From the NCBI RefSeq assembly GCF_001449115.1, contig NZ_LAIJ01000012.1, positions 62,001 through 126,000 of the forward strand: a DNA stretch of 64,000 nt. The letters run 5' to 3'. The position numbers and the translations under genes are program-made. Of the stretch, positions 23,615 to 33,873 are shown in pieces; position 1 is the stretch's first letter; every line of letters begins with the position of its first letter. Source of the DNA: Occallatibacter gabretensis. GTDB lineage: Bacteria > Acidobacteriota > Terriglobia > Terriglobales > Acidobacteriaceae. The notes under the pieces are model-generated. The model worked only from the letters and a program-made list of their open reading frames with translations. It did not search any database and was not told where the DNA came from.

Positions 23615-24163
23615 ATGTCCGACACATCGAAATCCATTAATGTAGAAGCCCTCAAGGCTCTTGTTCGTACTGTCCCCGATTTTCCCAAGCCTGGCATTCT
23701 CTTTTACGACATCACCACGCTGCTCAAAGACAAGACCGGCTTCGCTCAGCTCATTGACGCGCTGGCCGCGCATTATATTGAACGCAAAATCGATCTCGTT
23801 CTTGGCATTGAGGCCCGCGGATTCATCTTTGGGCCCGCACTCGCCTACCGGCTTAACGCTGGCTTCGTCCCCGTCCGCAAGCCCCGCAAGCTTCCCGCTC
23901 CCGTGGCCCGCGTCACGTACGACCTCGAATATGGCACGGACTCGCTCGAAATCCATCTAGACGCTATCGAGCGCGGCCAGCGTGTCGTACTCGTCGATGA
24001 TCTGCTCGCCACCGGCGGCACCATGGAGGCCACCGTCAAGCTAGTGCAGCAGCTCGGTGGCGAAATTGCCGGCCTTGCCTTTGCAGTCGAACTTGATTTT
24101 CTTAAGGGACGCGAGCGCTTCCAGGGGCACGACGTCTTCAGCCTCCTGCATTACGACGAATAG
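23615..24163 (+). CDS. apt: Adenine phosphoribosyltransferase
   Basis: The 182-residue type I phosphoribosyltransferase converts adenine and PRPP to AMP in purine salvage. It shows the FPKPGILFYDITTLL N-terminal motif of APRT, the GIEARGFIFGPALA segment, the FVPVRKPRKLP flexible loop and the PRPP-binding VVLVDDLLATGGTMEA. Length and motif order are normal. The start ATG at 23615 follows a short leader after acylphosphatase. Within the window it complements the phosphorylase at the left edge, which releases adenine or other bases. Confidence 0.95.
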   Translation: MSDTSKSINVEALKALVRTVPDFPKPGILFYDITTLLKDKTGFAQLIDALAAHYIERKIDLVLGIEARGFIFGPALAYRLNAGFVPVRKPRKLPAPVARVTYDLEYGTDSLEIHLDAIERGQRVVLVDDLLATGGTMEATVKLVQQLGGEIAGLAFAVELDFLKGRERFQGHDVFSLLHYDE

Positions 24164-24176
24164 TATGGATGGCCCG

Positions 24177-24203
24177 TCCCTTCGGTATGAGTCGCCGAAG
24201 GGA
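24177..24203. other. Hairpin between apt and lhr
   Basis: TCCCTTCGG at 24177-24185 pairs perfectly with CCGAAGGGA at 24195-24203 around a nine-base loop. No T-tract follows, so it may be an attenuating or processing structure rather than a terminator. It lies 30 bp before the helicase start. Confidence 0.4.
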
Positions 24204-24232
24204 TAGGATGCCAAGGCGTATCCTGAACTGGC

Positions 24233-27200
24233 ATGGCCCGCCGCCCGCGCAATCCCGCAGCAGAGCCTGGCACGGACCCTTTCGCCTGCTTCCATCCCAT
24301 CACCGCAGAGTGGTTCCAGCGCGCCTACGGCCAGCCAACCGCCCCACAACGCATCGGCTGGCCCGTAATCGCGCGCGGCGAAAGTGCCCTCATCCTCTCG
24401 CCCACCGGCAGCGGCAAAACCCTCACTGCTTTTCTCTGGTGCTTGGACCGCCTCATGCTGCATCCGCAACCGGAGAGTCGCGCAGAAGGCACTCGCATTC
24501 TTTATGTCTCTCCCCTCAAAGCCCTCGCCGTCGATGTAGAGCGCAATCTCCGCACGCCCCTTGCCGGAATCGCCGAAGCAGCACGCAATGCCGGCATTCC
24601 ATTCCATGAGCCATCCATCGCCGTCCGCACGGGAGACACTCCATCCAGCGAACGCGCAAAATTCCGCCGTCATCCTGCTGAAATTCTCATCACCACGCCT
24701 GAATCGCTCTACCTCATGCTCACTTCGCAGGCGGCAGAGGCACTCCGAACCATCGACACGGTCATCATCGACGAAATTCACGCCCTCGTCCCAACCAAGC
24801 GCGGCGCACATCTCGCTCTCTCTTTGGAGCGCCTTGAGGCTATCGTCCAAACGCCTCTCCAGCGCATCGGTCTCTCCGCCACACAGCGTCCGCTTGAAGA
24901 AGTAGCCTGCTTTCTCGGTGGCGTCGAAACAGCCACGCCCATCCCCAGCGAATCCGCGTTTACAGAATCCGATTGGTCCGCCGAGACCTCCGATCCCATC
25001 ACACTTCGCTATCGCCCCGTCACCATCGTCAATGCCAGCGCACCCAAGCGCCTCAAGCTTCGCATTGAAGTTCCAGTGGAAGACATGGCGCGTCTCAAGG
25101 AAACAGAAATCGTTGCAGACGGTACTGAACCCCGACCCCCACGTCGCATCTCTATCTGGAACGCAATCCATCCGCGTCTGCTGGAGCTGATTCGCCCGCG
25201 CCAGTCCACCATAATCTTCGTCAACAGCCGCCAGACAGCCGAGCGTCTCGCTGGCGCAATCAATGATCTCGCCGGCGAGCCTCTCGTCCGAGCGCATCAC
25301 GGCTCGCTCGCCTCCGATCAGCGCGCAATCATTGAAGAACAGCTCAAGGCCGGTCAGATCAAAGCCCTCTGCGCAACCTCAACACTTGAGCTCGGCATCG
25401 ACATGGGCGCAGTCGATCTCGTCATCCAGATTGAATCTCCGCCCTCCGTCGCCAGTGGCATGCAGCGCATCGGTCGCGCCGGCCATCAGGTCGATGCCAT
25501 CAGTGAAGGCATCCTCTTTCCCAAGTTCCGCGCCGATCTCGTCGCCTGCGCCGCCGTCACGCGCGCCATGCATGAAGGTCACATCGAATCCACCCGCTAC
25601 CCGCGCAATCCTCTTGACGTCCTCGCGCAACAAATCGTCGCCACAGTCGCCGCTCCTCCCGCCTTGGCCCAGCCTCGCGCGCGCGGTCAGAAACCAGCCG
25701 AACCGGAAATCAGCGTTGACACTCTTTACAATCTCGTCCGTAGCGCCGCGCCCTTTGCCGGTTTAACTCGATCTTCGTTTGAAGGCGTACTTGATCTTCT
25801 CAGTGGCCGCTATCCCTCCGACGAATTCGCCGATCTTCGCCCGCGTATAACGTGGGACCGCATTCACAACATGCTCACCCCCCGTGAAGGCTCAGCCAGC
25901 ATCGCCATTCTCAACGCCGGAACCATTCCGGATCGCGGCCTCTACGGCGTCTTCCTCGCGCATAATACGGGCAAGCCCATTCGAGTCGGCGAGCTCGATG
26001 AAGAAATGGTCTTCGAGACGCATACTAATGAGACCTTCATCCTAGGCGCATCCACCTGGCGCATAGCGGAGATCACCCACGACCGCGTCCTCGTCGAACC
26101 CGCTCCCGGCGAACCCGGCAAAATGCCTTTCTGGAAGGGCGACGGCGCTGGCCGTCCGCTTGAATTCGGTCTTCGCATCGGCGCGCTCATCCGCGAGCTG
26201 CGTGAAATGCCACATCCCGCCGCAATGACGCGGCTCGTGGCCGAACACGATCTCGATCCCGTAGCTGCGGAAAACCTCATCTCCTTCCTCAACGATCAGC
26301 ACGCCGCCACGGGTGCCGTCCCGGATGATCGCACTATCGTCATTGAACGCACCCGCGACGAGCTCGGTGACTGGCGCGTCTGCGTCCTCACACCTTTTGG
26401 CCGCCGCATTCACATCCCCTGGGCCATGGCGGTTGCCGCACGAATCCGCGCAGCCGGTCGCACCGATGTCGAAACTATGTGGGGCGATGACGGCTTCGTT
26501 CTGCGCTTCCCAGACACGGATGAGCCGCCCGATGCTGACTGGTTCCTCGTTCCACCGGCTGAGGCAATGCAGCTTGTACTCAATCAGCTCGGTGCAACCG
26601 CGCTATTCGCCGGGCGATTCCGCGAGGCTGCCGGCCGCGCTCTGCTTCTCCCACGCAAACACATTAACCGCCGCTCGCCGCTATGGCAACTTCGCAAGCG
26701 ATCCTTTGATTTGCTCAGTGTTGCCTCGCGCTATCCATCGTTTCCCATTCTGCTCGAAACGTATCGCGAGTGTCTTCGCGATGTCTTTGACATGCCCGCG
26801 CTTCTTGAAACTCTTCGTTCAATTGAGCAGCGCCATACCCGTGTCCACGTCGTTGACACGCCCAAGCCCTCACCCTTTGCCTCTTCGCTTCTCTTCAGTT
26901 ACGTTGCCAATTTCCTGTACGATCTCGACGCGCCTCTCGCCGAACGCCGCGCCCAGGCTCTCACCATCGATCAGGATCAACTTCGCGATCTGCTCGGTGA
27001 CGCCGACCTGCGAGAGCTGCTGGATCCGGATGCAATCCGTGAAGTGGAATCCTCAGCTCAATGCCTTACGGAAACCACTCGCGCCCGCTCCGCCGATGGC
27101 ATTCACGACCTGCTGCTCAAGCTCGGCGATCTCTCTCGTAAGGAGCTCGCACAACGCGTAGCTACGCCAGAACTTCTGGATCACATAGACAAGCTTCAGC

Positions 27201-28918
27201 GCGCACGCCGCCTCATCGAGCTGCCCATCGCTGGCCAGCAGCGTCTCATCGCCGTTGAAGATGCCGCACGATACCGCGACGCATTAAGCATTCGCCTGCC
27301 CAAAGGCATTCCTGCTTCACTTCTTGCTCCAGTCGCGCAGCCACTTCTCGAACTCCTTCGTCGTTACGCCCGCACGCATGGCCCGTTCACCACGGGTGAA
27401 GCTGCCGCTCGTTTCGGTCTAGACACCGCTCAGATCGAACCTGTCTTCCGTCAGCTCGCGCAGGAGGGCCGCATCCTCGAAGGCGAATTCCGTCCTTCCG
27501 GCATTCACCGCGAGTGGTGCGATGCCGAAATCCTTCGTCACATCCGACAGAAATCCCTTGCGCGCCTCCGCAGAGAAGTAGAACCTGTCTCGCAGCCAAC
27601 ATTCGCCCGCTTTCTTACGCATTGGCAGGGCTTCACGCATACACGCCGCAATCTCGATGCGCTTCTCGATGCCGTCGAAAGCCTCCAGGGCGCGCCGCTA
27701 CCCGCGTCGTTGCTCGAATCCTCCATCCTGCCTGCCCGCGTCACTAACTACGATCCGTCTCAGCTCGACACGCTCATCGCCGCCGGAGAAGTCGTTTGGA
27801 TCGGTGTTGAATCGCTCGGCTCGCGGGACGGACGAGTCGCGCTTTATCTCGCCGACAAGTTATCTCTGCTTGCCCAGCCGCATCAACAATCCGTGCCACT
27901 CACCCCGCGCGAAGAAGGCCTCCTTGCGGCGCTCGAATCCTCAGGCGCCAGCTTCTTTGAGCCGCTACACCAGGCCGTCGGCTCCGGCTTCCCCGGTGAC
28001 TCCATTGATGCACTCTGGAACCTCGTCTGGCGTGGCCTCGTCACCAACGATTCACTGCACGCCCTCCGCGCCTACATCGCCCCGCCGGAAACCGCCCGCC
28101 CGCATCGCGTGACGCACACCGGCGTCGCATTTCGCTCCCGTCGCATCACGCCGCCGGAAGCGCAGGGCCGCTGGTCGCTTGTCGCACGCACAACAACACA
28201 GCACTCCGCCACGGAACGCAGCCACGCGCTCGCTCTGCAACTGCTCCATCGCTATGGTGTTCTCATGCGTGAGCACGCATCCGCGGAAAATATCCCCGGT
28301 GGCTTCAGCGCCGTCTATGACGTCCTCAAGGCTCTTGAAGAAAGCGGCCGCATCCGTCGCGGCTACTTTGTAGCCGGTCTCGGCGCAACGCAATTCGCAC
28401 TTCCATCCGCAGTTGATCTCCTGCGTCGACTCCGTAGCGTTGCCGATCCCGACAAAGCGGAATTTGTACACATCGCCGCCACCGATCCCGCCAACCCCTA
28501 TGGTTCAGTTCTGCCTTGGCCCACCCCGTCTGTCGCGCAGCAGGATGCCGAATCTGCTCCGCGCATCCTCACCCGCGCTGCCTACGCAGAAGTCATTCTT
28601 CGCAACGGCGAGCTCATCGCATGGCTCCGCCGCGACAATCCTAACCTGCTCGTCTTTTTGCCCACCCACGAGCCGGACCGCACGCACGTAGCCGAGGGCC
28701 TGGCACACTTTCTCTTCGCCCGCGGTCAGCAGCGCCTGCATGCCGGCGAGCGTCTCGGTATGTTGATCTCGACCGTAAACGGCGTGCCCATCGCCGCTCA
28801 CCCGCTCGCGCATTTTCTTATGGATGCGGGCTTTCATCCTGGCCCGCTCGGAATGAATCTTCGCCGCATTCCGCTACTTGCGACGCAGCCGGAAACTCAG
28901 CGTGGCGAATTGCAATAG
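24233..28918 (+). CDS. lhr: Lhr-type large superfamily 2 helicase
   Basis: The 1561-residue protein is a long ATP-dependent helicase of the Lhr group, which translocates 3'-5' on single-stranded nucleic acid and is implicated in DNA repair. The core has Walker A SPTGSGKT at 56-63, motif Ia YVSPLKAL, TTPESLY, Walker B DEIH at 180-183, LSATQRPLEE (motif III), then the second RecA domain with FVNSRQTAERL, AHHGSLA, CATSTLELGIDMG and QRIGRAGH (motif VI). Winged-helix and Lhr-core beta domains follow. The long C-terminal half of about 650 residues matches the full-length Lhr architecture of roughly 1500 residues rather than the short Lhr-core form. It is convergent with the penicillin-binding protein gene. 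Confidence 0.94.
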   Translation: MARRPRNPAAEPGTDPFACFHPITAEWFQRAYGQPTAPQRIGWPVIARGESALILSPTGSGKTLTAFLWCLDRLMLHPQPESRAEGTRILYVSPLKALAVDVERNLRTPLAGIAEAARNAGIPFHEPSIAVRTGDTPSSERAKFRRHPAEILITTPESLYLMLTSQAAEALRTIDTVIIDEIHALVPTKRGAHLALSLERLEAIVQTPLQRIGLSATQRPLEEVACFLGGVETATPIPSESAFTESDWSAETSDPITLRYRPVTIVNASAPKRLKLRIEVPVEDMARLKETEIVADGTEPRPPRRISIWNAIHPRLLELIRPRQSTIIFVNSRQTAERLAGAINDLAGEPLVRAHHGSLASDQRAIIEEQLKAGQIKALCATSTLELGIDMGAVDLVIQIESPPSVASGMQRIGRAGHQVDAISEGILFPKFRADLVACAAVTRAMHEGHIESTRYPRNPLDVLAQQIVATVAAPPALAQPRARGQKPAEPEISVDTLYNLVRSAAPFAGLTRSSFEGVLDLLSGRYPSDEFADLRPRITWDRIHNMLTPREGSASIAILNAGTIPDRGLYGVFLAHNTGKPIRVGELDEEMVFETHTNETFILGASTWRIAEITHDRVLVEPAPGEPGKMPFWKGDGAGRPLEFGLRIGALIRELREMPHPAAMTRLVAEHDLDPVAAENLISFLNDQHAATGAVPDDRTIVIERTRDELGDWRVCVLTPFGRRIHIPWAMAVAARIRAAGRTDVETMWGDDGFVLRFPDTDEPPDADWFLVPPAEAMQLVLNQLGATALFAGRFREAAGRALLLPRKHINRRSPLWQLRKRSFDLLSVASRYPSFPILLETYRECLRDVFDMPALLETLRSIEQRHTRVHVVDTPKPSPFASSLLFSYVANFLYDLDAPLAERRAQALTIDQDQLRDLLGDADLRELLDPDAIREVESSAQCLTETTRARSADGIHDLLLKLGDLSRKELAQRVATPELLDHIDKLQRARRLIELPIAGQQRLIAVEDAARYRDALSIRLPKGIPASLLAPVAQPLLELLRRYARTHGPFTTGEAAARFGLDTAQIEPVFRQLAQEGRILEGEFRPSGIHREWCDAEILRHIRQKSLARLRREVEPVSQPTFARFLTHWQGFTHTRRNLDALLDAVESLQGAPLPASLLESSILPARVTNYDPSQLDTLIAAGEVVWIGVESLGSRDGRVALYLADKLSLLAQPHQQSVPLTPREEGLLAALESSGASFFEPLHQAVGSGFPGDSIDALWNLVWRGLVTNDSLHALRAYIAPPETARPHRVTHTGVAFRSRRITPPEAQGRWSLVARTTTQHSATERSHALALQLLHRYGVLMREHASAENIPGGFSAVYDVLKALEESGRIRRGYFVAGLGATQFALPSAVDLLRRLRSVADPDKAEFVHIAATDPANPYGSVLPWPTPSVAQQDAESAPRILTRAAYAEVILRNGELIAWLRRDNPNLLVFLPTHEPDRTHVAEGLAHFLFARGQQRLHAGERLGMLISTVNGVPIAAHPLAHFLMDAGFHPGPLGMNLRRIPLLATQPETQRGELQ

Positions 28919-28938
28919 GTGCTGCTCAATTTCTCGGC

Positions 28939-31320
28939 TTATTTTCCCAGCCCAAATATCTTCTGAAAAATATTTCGCTTATCCGGCGGATGATCGCACG
29001 TATCGGTAGGCGCAGTACCATTCAGGAACGCAGCCGAATAATCATCCGGGCAGGTTTCATCGGCAAGCAGGTTCGTGGTTTTATCCAGGCTCACAATCTG
29101 CACGCCATCCGGTGCTGAAAACTCTTTCGTGTCCGAGTATTGCGGCAGCTGCACAGCCTTTTTCATAAAGGCCGCCCAGATTGGCGCAGCAGCTTCCGCG
29201 CCTTGCAGCTTGATGTCCGTGTAGTCGTCATTGCCTACCCAGACAATGCAGAGCAAATTGCTCGTGTATCCCGCAAACCAGGCATCGTGATCCGTTCCGG
29301 TCTTGCCTGCCGCAGGCGAAATGAAGCCCATGCTGCGTACGGCCGCGCCAGTACCCTTACCGCGCAGCACATCCTGCATCATGCTTGTAATCAGGAAGGC
29401 CGCACGCGGATCGAGAATCTGTTTTGAAGTCGGCGTATAGTCCGAAATCACATCGCCGGAAGATGCCCGTACGCTGGCCAGCATCCACGGGTCAATGTGC
29501 AGTCCTTTGTTCGCAAATGTCGTGTAAGCTCCTGCCATGTCAAGCGGTGTTGCATCGTAGGTGCCAATGGCCATCGACGGCGTTCCTCGCGCGCTCTTCA
29601 CGCCTGCCGCACGTGCCAATGCGGCCACACGGTCAAACCCCACCATCGATGCCAGGCTGATCGTCGCATTGTTGTCCGACCGCATCAGCGCGAAGCGTGC
29701 CGTGATTTCGCCGTAGTACTCGCCCTCGAAGTTGCGCGGCGTATAACTTTGTCCACCCACGTTGTACGTTGACTGCGTATCGCTCAGCATCGTGACCGGC
29801 GAAAACAATCTGTCCTGGCCTGGAAGCATCGTGCCTTCGATTGCCGTGGCAAAAGCATCTGCATACACAAACGGCTTAAAGATCGAGCCGGTTGGCCGCT
29901 TCGCCGTCGCATGATTCAGCTGCGATGTTCCATAACTCCTGCCGCCAACCATCGCCAGTACTTGTCCGGTATGCGGATTCAGCGCCACCAGCGCCACCTG
30001 CGGATACGGATACGCTATGCCTGCCTTCTTGTCCCTCGAGTGCTTCTTGTCTACCTGCTCATCCACTTGGTGAACTGTGCTCTCAACAGCCGTGGTAGCT
30101 GCACGCTGCAAGTCCGGATCGAGCGTCGTATAAATCCGCAGCCCATTCAGATTCGCGCCACGGTCGCCTAGCTTGTCCAACAGTTGCTCATGCACCAGGT
30201 CCACAAAGTACGGCGCTTCGCTCGCATCCACGCTGCCGGTGGCCAGCTTGAGCGGTTCTGCCTTCGCGCGCTCCGCCTCATCCTTCGTAATCGAGCCGGT
30301 TTCCACCATGGAATCCAGCACCAGGTTGCGTCGCTCAATCGTCCGATCCGCATGACGCCAGGGGTTGAAGTAGTTCGGCCGCTGAACTATGCCCGCCAGC
30401 ATCGCGCTCTGCGCCAGATCCAGTTGCTGCAGGTCCTTGCCGAAATACGATTGCGCCGCCTCGCCAAAGCCGTCAATTGAAAAACTGCCTCGCTGGCCCA
30501 GGTTAATCTGGTTCGCATACGCTTCAAAAATCTGCTGCTTCGTAAAGTGGTGCTCCAGGTGAAAGGCCACCATGATCTGCGTGATCTTATACCGGATCGT
30601 CCCCGTGTCGGCTACAAACAGCAGCTTTGCCAACTGCATCGTGATTGTGGAAGCCCCACCGCGATGCTTTCGATCGCCGACGAGATCGTGCCACGCCCAT
30701 CCCGCCATACTGATGTAGTTCACGCCACTGTGCTCAAAGAACCGCCGGTCCTCAATCGCAAGTACGGCATGCACCAGGTTCTGCGGAATTTCATCGTATG
30801 TAATCAGTCTGCGCTTCGTGCGGTTGGCGTCCTCGCTCAACCCCGTGATCAGTAGTGGTTCCAGCTCGTAACTACTAAGCTGCTCTCCATGGTCATCCGT
30901 CATGGATTCCACCACGCCACCGCTCACATGAATCGTTGCATTGTCCGGCGCGTGATAGGACTGCGGTCCCGGATACACCGTGATCGATTGGCCCGACTCG
31001 CGATACATTCCCAGCGGTGAATCCTTTTGCACACCTTGCTCCGCGTAGCCCGCCTGCCGCAGTTCATCGGCAATCAGCCTTACGCTCAGCTTCTGTCCTA
31101 TGCGAACCTCGCGCGGAGCCGCAAAAATCTTCGCCGTATCGGTAAATAGCGGTTGCTTAAGGCGTGTATCCACAATGCTGCCGTATTTGAAATAAACAAT
31201 GCCGCCCACGGTCAGCACCACAATCGCGACTACTGCAACGCAGATCAATAGGATGCGCAAGAGCAGCGATGTCAGCGAGCCCTTGCCCGCTATCGATTTA
31301 ATTTTCACCTTCAACGCCAT
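28939..31320 (-). CDS. Bifunctional class A penicillin-binding protein (PBP1b-like)
   Basis: This membrane-anchored peptidoglycan synthase of about 793 residues polymerises lipid II and crosslinks the strands in the periplasm. A single N-terminal membrane helix (about residues 18-42) is followed by a UB2H-like segment and the GT51 glycosyltransferase domain, with catalytic Glu in AIEDRRFFEHSG (E190), GGASTITMQL and the AYANQINLG block. The transpeptidase domain shows SxxK as GSIFKP (Ser479), SDN (548-550) and KTGT (from 673). ATG 31320 is chosen over 31383 because AAGGAG lies six bases upstream. The UB2H-like region and LEHHFTK segment favour the PBP1b rather than the PBP1a type. It follows proS on the same strand by about 80 bp. 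Confidence 0.94.
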   Translation of the reverse strand: MALKVKIKSIAGKGSLTSLLLRILLICVAVVAIVVLTVGGIVYFKYGSIVDTRLKQPLFTDTAKIFAAPREVRIGQKLSVRLIADELRQAGYAEQGVQKDSPLGMYRESGQSITVYPGPQSYHAPDNATIHVSGGVVESMTDDHGEQLSSYELEPLLITGLSEDANRTKRRLITYDEIPQNLVHAVLAIEDRRFFEHSGVNYISMAGWAWHDLVGDRKHRGGASTITMQLAKLLFVADTGTIRYKITQIMVAFHLEHHFTKQQIFEAYANQINLGQRGSFSIDGFGEAAQSYFGKDLQQLDLAQSAMLAGIVQRPNYFNPWRHADRTIERRNLVLDSMVETGSITKDEAERAKAEPLKLATGSVDASEAPYFVDLVHEQLLDKLGDRGANLNGLRIYTTLDPDLQRAATTAVESTVHQVDEQVDKKHSRDKKAGIAYPYPQVALVALNPHTGQVLAMVGGRSYGTSQLNHATAKRPTGSIFKPFVYADAFATAIEGTMLPGQDRLFSPVTMLSDTQSTYNVGGQSYTPRNFEGEYYGEITARFALMRSDNNATISLASMVGFDRVAALARAAGVKSARGTPSMAIGTYDATPLDMAGAYTTFANKGLHIDPWMLASVRASSGDVISDYTPTSKQILDPRAAFLITSMMQDVLRGKGTGAAVRSMGFISPAAGKTGTDHDAWFAGYTSNLLCIVWVGNDDYTDIKLQGAEAAAPIWAAFMKKAVQLPQYSDTKEFSAPDGVQIVSLDKTTNLLADETCPDDYSAAFLNGTAPTDTCDHPPDKRNIFQKIFGLGK

Positions 31321-31403
31321 CGCTACTCCTTGAAACTGTTCCTGGCTTCTTCGCCGTTCTAATCTAATCCACTCGAATACCACTGAAAGCTGATAGCTGA
31401 CAG

Positions 31404-33209
31404 CTAATCAGCTTTCAGCAATAGCTGTTCTTCCTGAATCCGCGCCTTCACCTCGTGCACAACCGCATCCAGCGCCACATCCGTGCTCTGTGCCTTCGCG
31501 CGCGACACCAGTTCCACCAACCCGCTCGCCGCCTTCTTGCCCACGTTAATGCGGTACGGAATCCCGACGAGGTCGGCATCTTTGAATTTGACGCCCGCCC
31601 GCTCGTCCCGGTCATCCAGCACCACGTCGATTCCGGCATCTTCAAGAGCAACAGCCAGCTTCTCGCCTGTCTCTTTCAACGCCGCATCGCCAATGTTGGT
31701 TACCGTCACCACCACCTGGAACGGCGCAATCGTGCTCGGCAGCCAGAACCCATTTGCATCGTTGGACTGCTCAATCGCGGCCGTCAGAATGCGCTCAATG
31801 CCAATGCCATAGCAGCCCATGATCGGCGTCACTTCCTTGCCGTTCTCATCCAGCACCCGCGCACCCATCGATGCCGTATATCTGTCGCCCAGCTTGAAGA
31901 TGTGTCCAACCTCCACGGCCTTGCCCACAACCAGCTTGCCGTCACAATCATCTACGGGGCAAGCCTCACCTTCGTTCACGCTGCGAATATCCGCGCTCAG
32001 TGTCCACGTAAAATCTCGCCCCGGCGTCACATTTCGCAGGTGATAATCCAGCTTGTTTGCACCGCACACCAGGTTCTTCCGGCCCTCAAGTGACTTATCC
32101 ACGATCACTGTCAGTCCATCTCCCAGCGGCTTCGCATCATGCTGTAACCCCACCGGCCCCAGGTACCCCGCCGGTCCATGCAGATATTTTTCCAGCTCGT
32201 CGGCCTGCATCGTGCGCAGCTCTGCCGCGCCAATCGCACCTAGCAGCTTCGTTTCGTTCACCTGATGGTCGCCCCGCAGAAACGTCGCCACGCCATGCCA
32301 TGTGTCCGGCTTGCTCCCGCTTTTCGAGTCTGGCCCACCATGCTTCAGCGCCATATACGCCACGCACTTGATGTCGCTAGCAGGTGAAATCTTGAAAAAC
32401 GCCGCCACATCCGCAATCGACGCGCAACCCGGCGTATGCACCAGCTCCGGCATACCGTCTCCCGTCGGCTCCATCTCGGTCACCGGCTCAAGCTTCGAAG
32501 TCGCCTTCTCCAGGTTCGCCGCATACCTGCACACCGGGCAGCTCACAATCAAATCCTCGCCCGCATCCGTGTACACCATGAACTCCTGCGACTGCGAGCC
32601 GCCCATCGCGCCCGAATCCGCGTCCACGACCACAAACTTGAGTCCGCTCCGCGTAAAGATATTGCGATATGCCTGATCGTGCAGCTTATAGCTCGTGTCC
32701 AGCCCTGCCGCATTCAGGTCAAACGAATACGAATCCTTCATCGTGAACTGCCGCACACGCAGCAATCCGCTCTTTGGCCGCGGCTCATCGCGATACTTCG
32801 TCTGTATCTGGTACCAGATCTGCGGCAGTTGTTTATAGCTCCGCAGCTCATTTCGTGCAATCCCCGTCATGATCTCTTCGTGCGTCATGCCCAGGCACAG
32901 CTCCGCGCCCTTGCGGTCCTGCAGCCGGAACATGTTGTCGCCCATGCCCGTCCAGCGTCCGCTCTCCACCCACGGGTCCTTCGGCAGAATCCCCGGCAGC
33001 AGAAACTCCTGACCAATCTTGTCCATCTCGTCGCGAACAATGGCGATGATCTTGTTCAGCGACCGCTGCCCGAGAAAGAGATAGTTGTAAATCCCCGCGC
33101 CAAGCTGCCTAATATAGCCCGCACGCAGAAGAAATTTGTGGCTGGCCACTTCGGCATCCGCCGGGGCCTCGCGAAGAGTAGGAATAAAAAGCTTCGACCA
33201 ACGATGCAT
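31404..33209 (-). CDS. proS: Prolyl-tRNA synthetase, bacterial type with editing domain
   Basis: The class II aminoacyl-tRNA synthetase charges tRNA-Pro. Motif 2 is seen as YRDEPRPKSGLLRVRQFTMKDSYSFD, motif 3 in the GIGIERILTA region, and the central insertion (roughly residues 220-400) is the cis-editing domain that removes mischarged alanine, typical of bacterial ProS. The C-terminal anticodon-binding domain begins near WLPSTIAPFQVVVTV. The frame is open to 33257, but ATG 33209 (MHRWSKLFIPTLREAPADAE) matches the normal start of the family and gives about 601 residues. It is slightly longer than the usual 570 or so because of an extended C-terminus. Confidence 0.94.
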   Translation of the reverse strand: MHRWSKLFIPTLREAPADAEVASHKFLLRAGYIRQLGAGIYNYLFLGQRSLNKIIAIVRDEMDKIGQEFLLPGILPKDPWVESGRWTGMGDNMFRLQDRKGAELCLGMTHEEIMTGIARNELRSYKQLPQIWYQIQTKYRDEPRPKSGLLRVRQFTMKDSYSFDLNAAGLDTSYKLHDQAYRNIFTRSGLKFVVVDADSGAMGGSQSQEFMVYTDAGEDLIVSCPVCRYAANLEKATSKLEPVTEMEPTGDGMPELVHTPGCASIADVAAFFKISPASDIKCVAYMALKHGGPDSKSGSKPDTWHGVATFLRGDHQVNETKLLGAIGAAELRTMQADELEKYLHGPAGYLGPVGLQHDAKPLGDGLTVIVDKSLEGRKNLVCGANKLDYHLRNVTPGRDFTWTLSADIRSVNEGEACPVDDCDGKLVVGKAVEVGHIFKLGDRYTASMGARVLDENGKEVTPIMGCYGIGIERILTAAIEQSNDANGFWLPSTIAPFQVVVTVTNIGDAALKETGEKLAVALEDAGIDVVLDDRDERAGVKFKDADLVGIPYRINVGKKAASGLVELVSRAKAQSTDVALDAVVHEVKARIQEEQLLLKAD

Positions 33210-33438
33210 AGAAAAACGCGCAAACTTTCCCGCCAGTTCAATGGCGCGTAGAAACAACTGAGTCAGGGATTATTTTACTGGGCACTACTGGGCTAGGACG
33301 CAAGGGCGGGGAGGTCGCACTTTGGAGGAGCGGCGCGCCATCAGCTCGGCTTGGGTAAGCTCGATTCGCATACTGCAAGCGTAGGCCGGTTGCGGCTGTG
33401 TGTCAATCTTGCCAACCACCTGTGGCATACTCAATTTC

Positions 33439-33864
33439 ATGATTCAGCAACACATTTCTTGGCCACTGATTTTCTGGGGGGTTGTGAACTTCCTGAAGAT
33501 ATTTGGGATTATCCCAGGAACGGTTGCAGCTTATTTTATCCAGAAGATATATCAAGCCCGTCGGCAACGAAAGGCACTTGAGGGCTGGCCAACTACTGAA
33601 GCGACGATTTTTAGCGCGACAGTTAGCCGTGAAGGTAGACGAAATGTTGTTGCAGAGATTACCTATAGCTATTTCGTTGACGAGTATCGTTCAGGGACCT
33701 ACCTACGTTATTTCCCGTCAGAAGACAGTGCCAACGAGTTCATTCGCGAAGTTAAAGGTAAGCAAGTTCTAGTTCACTATGAAACTGCGAATCCGGATCA
33801 CTCAGTAATTCTCGATGTGGACTTAGACATGATGGCGTCTCTAGTCCCCCAACGGGGCTTTTGA
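33439..33864 (+). CDS. DUF3592-type membrane protein
   Basis: The product of about 141 residues has an N-terminal hydrophobic helix (SWPLIFWGVVNFLKIFGIIPGTVAAYFI) and an extracytoplasmic beta domain with GWPTTEATIFSATVSREG, EITYSYFVDEYRSGTYLRYF and the late VLVHYETANPDHSVIL. These are the recurring elements of DUF3592, whose function is unknown. The start ATG 33439 is preferred to the in-frame 33400 because the helix begins there. Codon use and base composition are less GC-rich than in the neighbours, which may point to a different origin. It lies between proS and kdsD, convergent with the latter. Confidence 0.75.
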   Translation: MIQQHISWPLIFWGVVNFLKIFGIIPGTVAAYFIQKIYQARRQRKALEGWPTTEATIFSATVSREGRRNVVAEITYSYFVDEYRSGTYLRYFPSEDSANEFIREVKGKQVLVHYETANPDHSVILDVDLDMMASLVPQRGF

Positions 33865-33873
33865 CGAGCTAAG

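Noticed and set aside
24041..25300. Long minus-strand frame opposite apt and lhr
   Set aside because: It is the mirror of strongly conserved apt and helicase coding sequence. Long antisense frames are expected in GC-rich genes.
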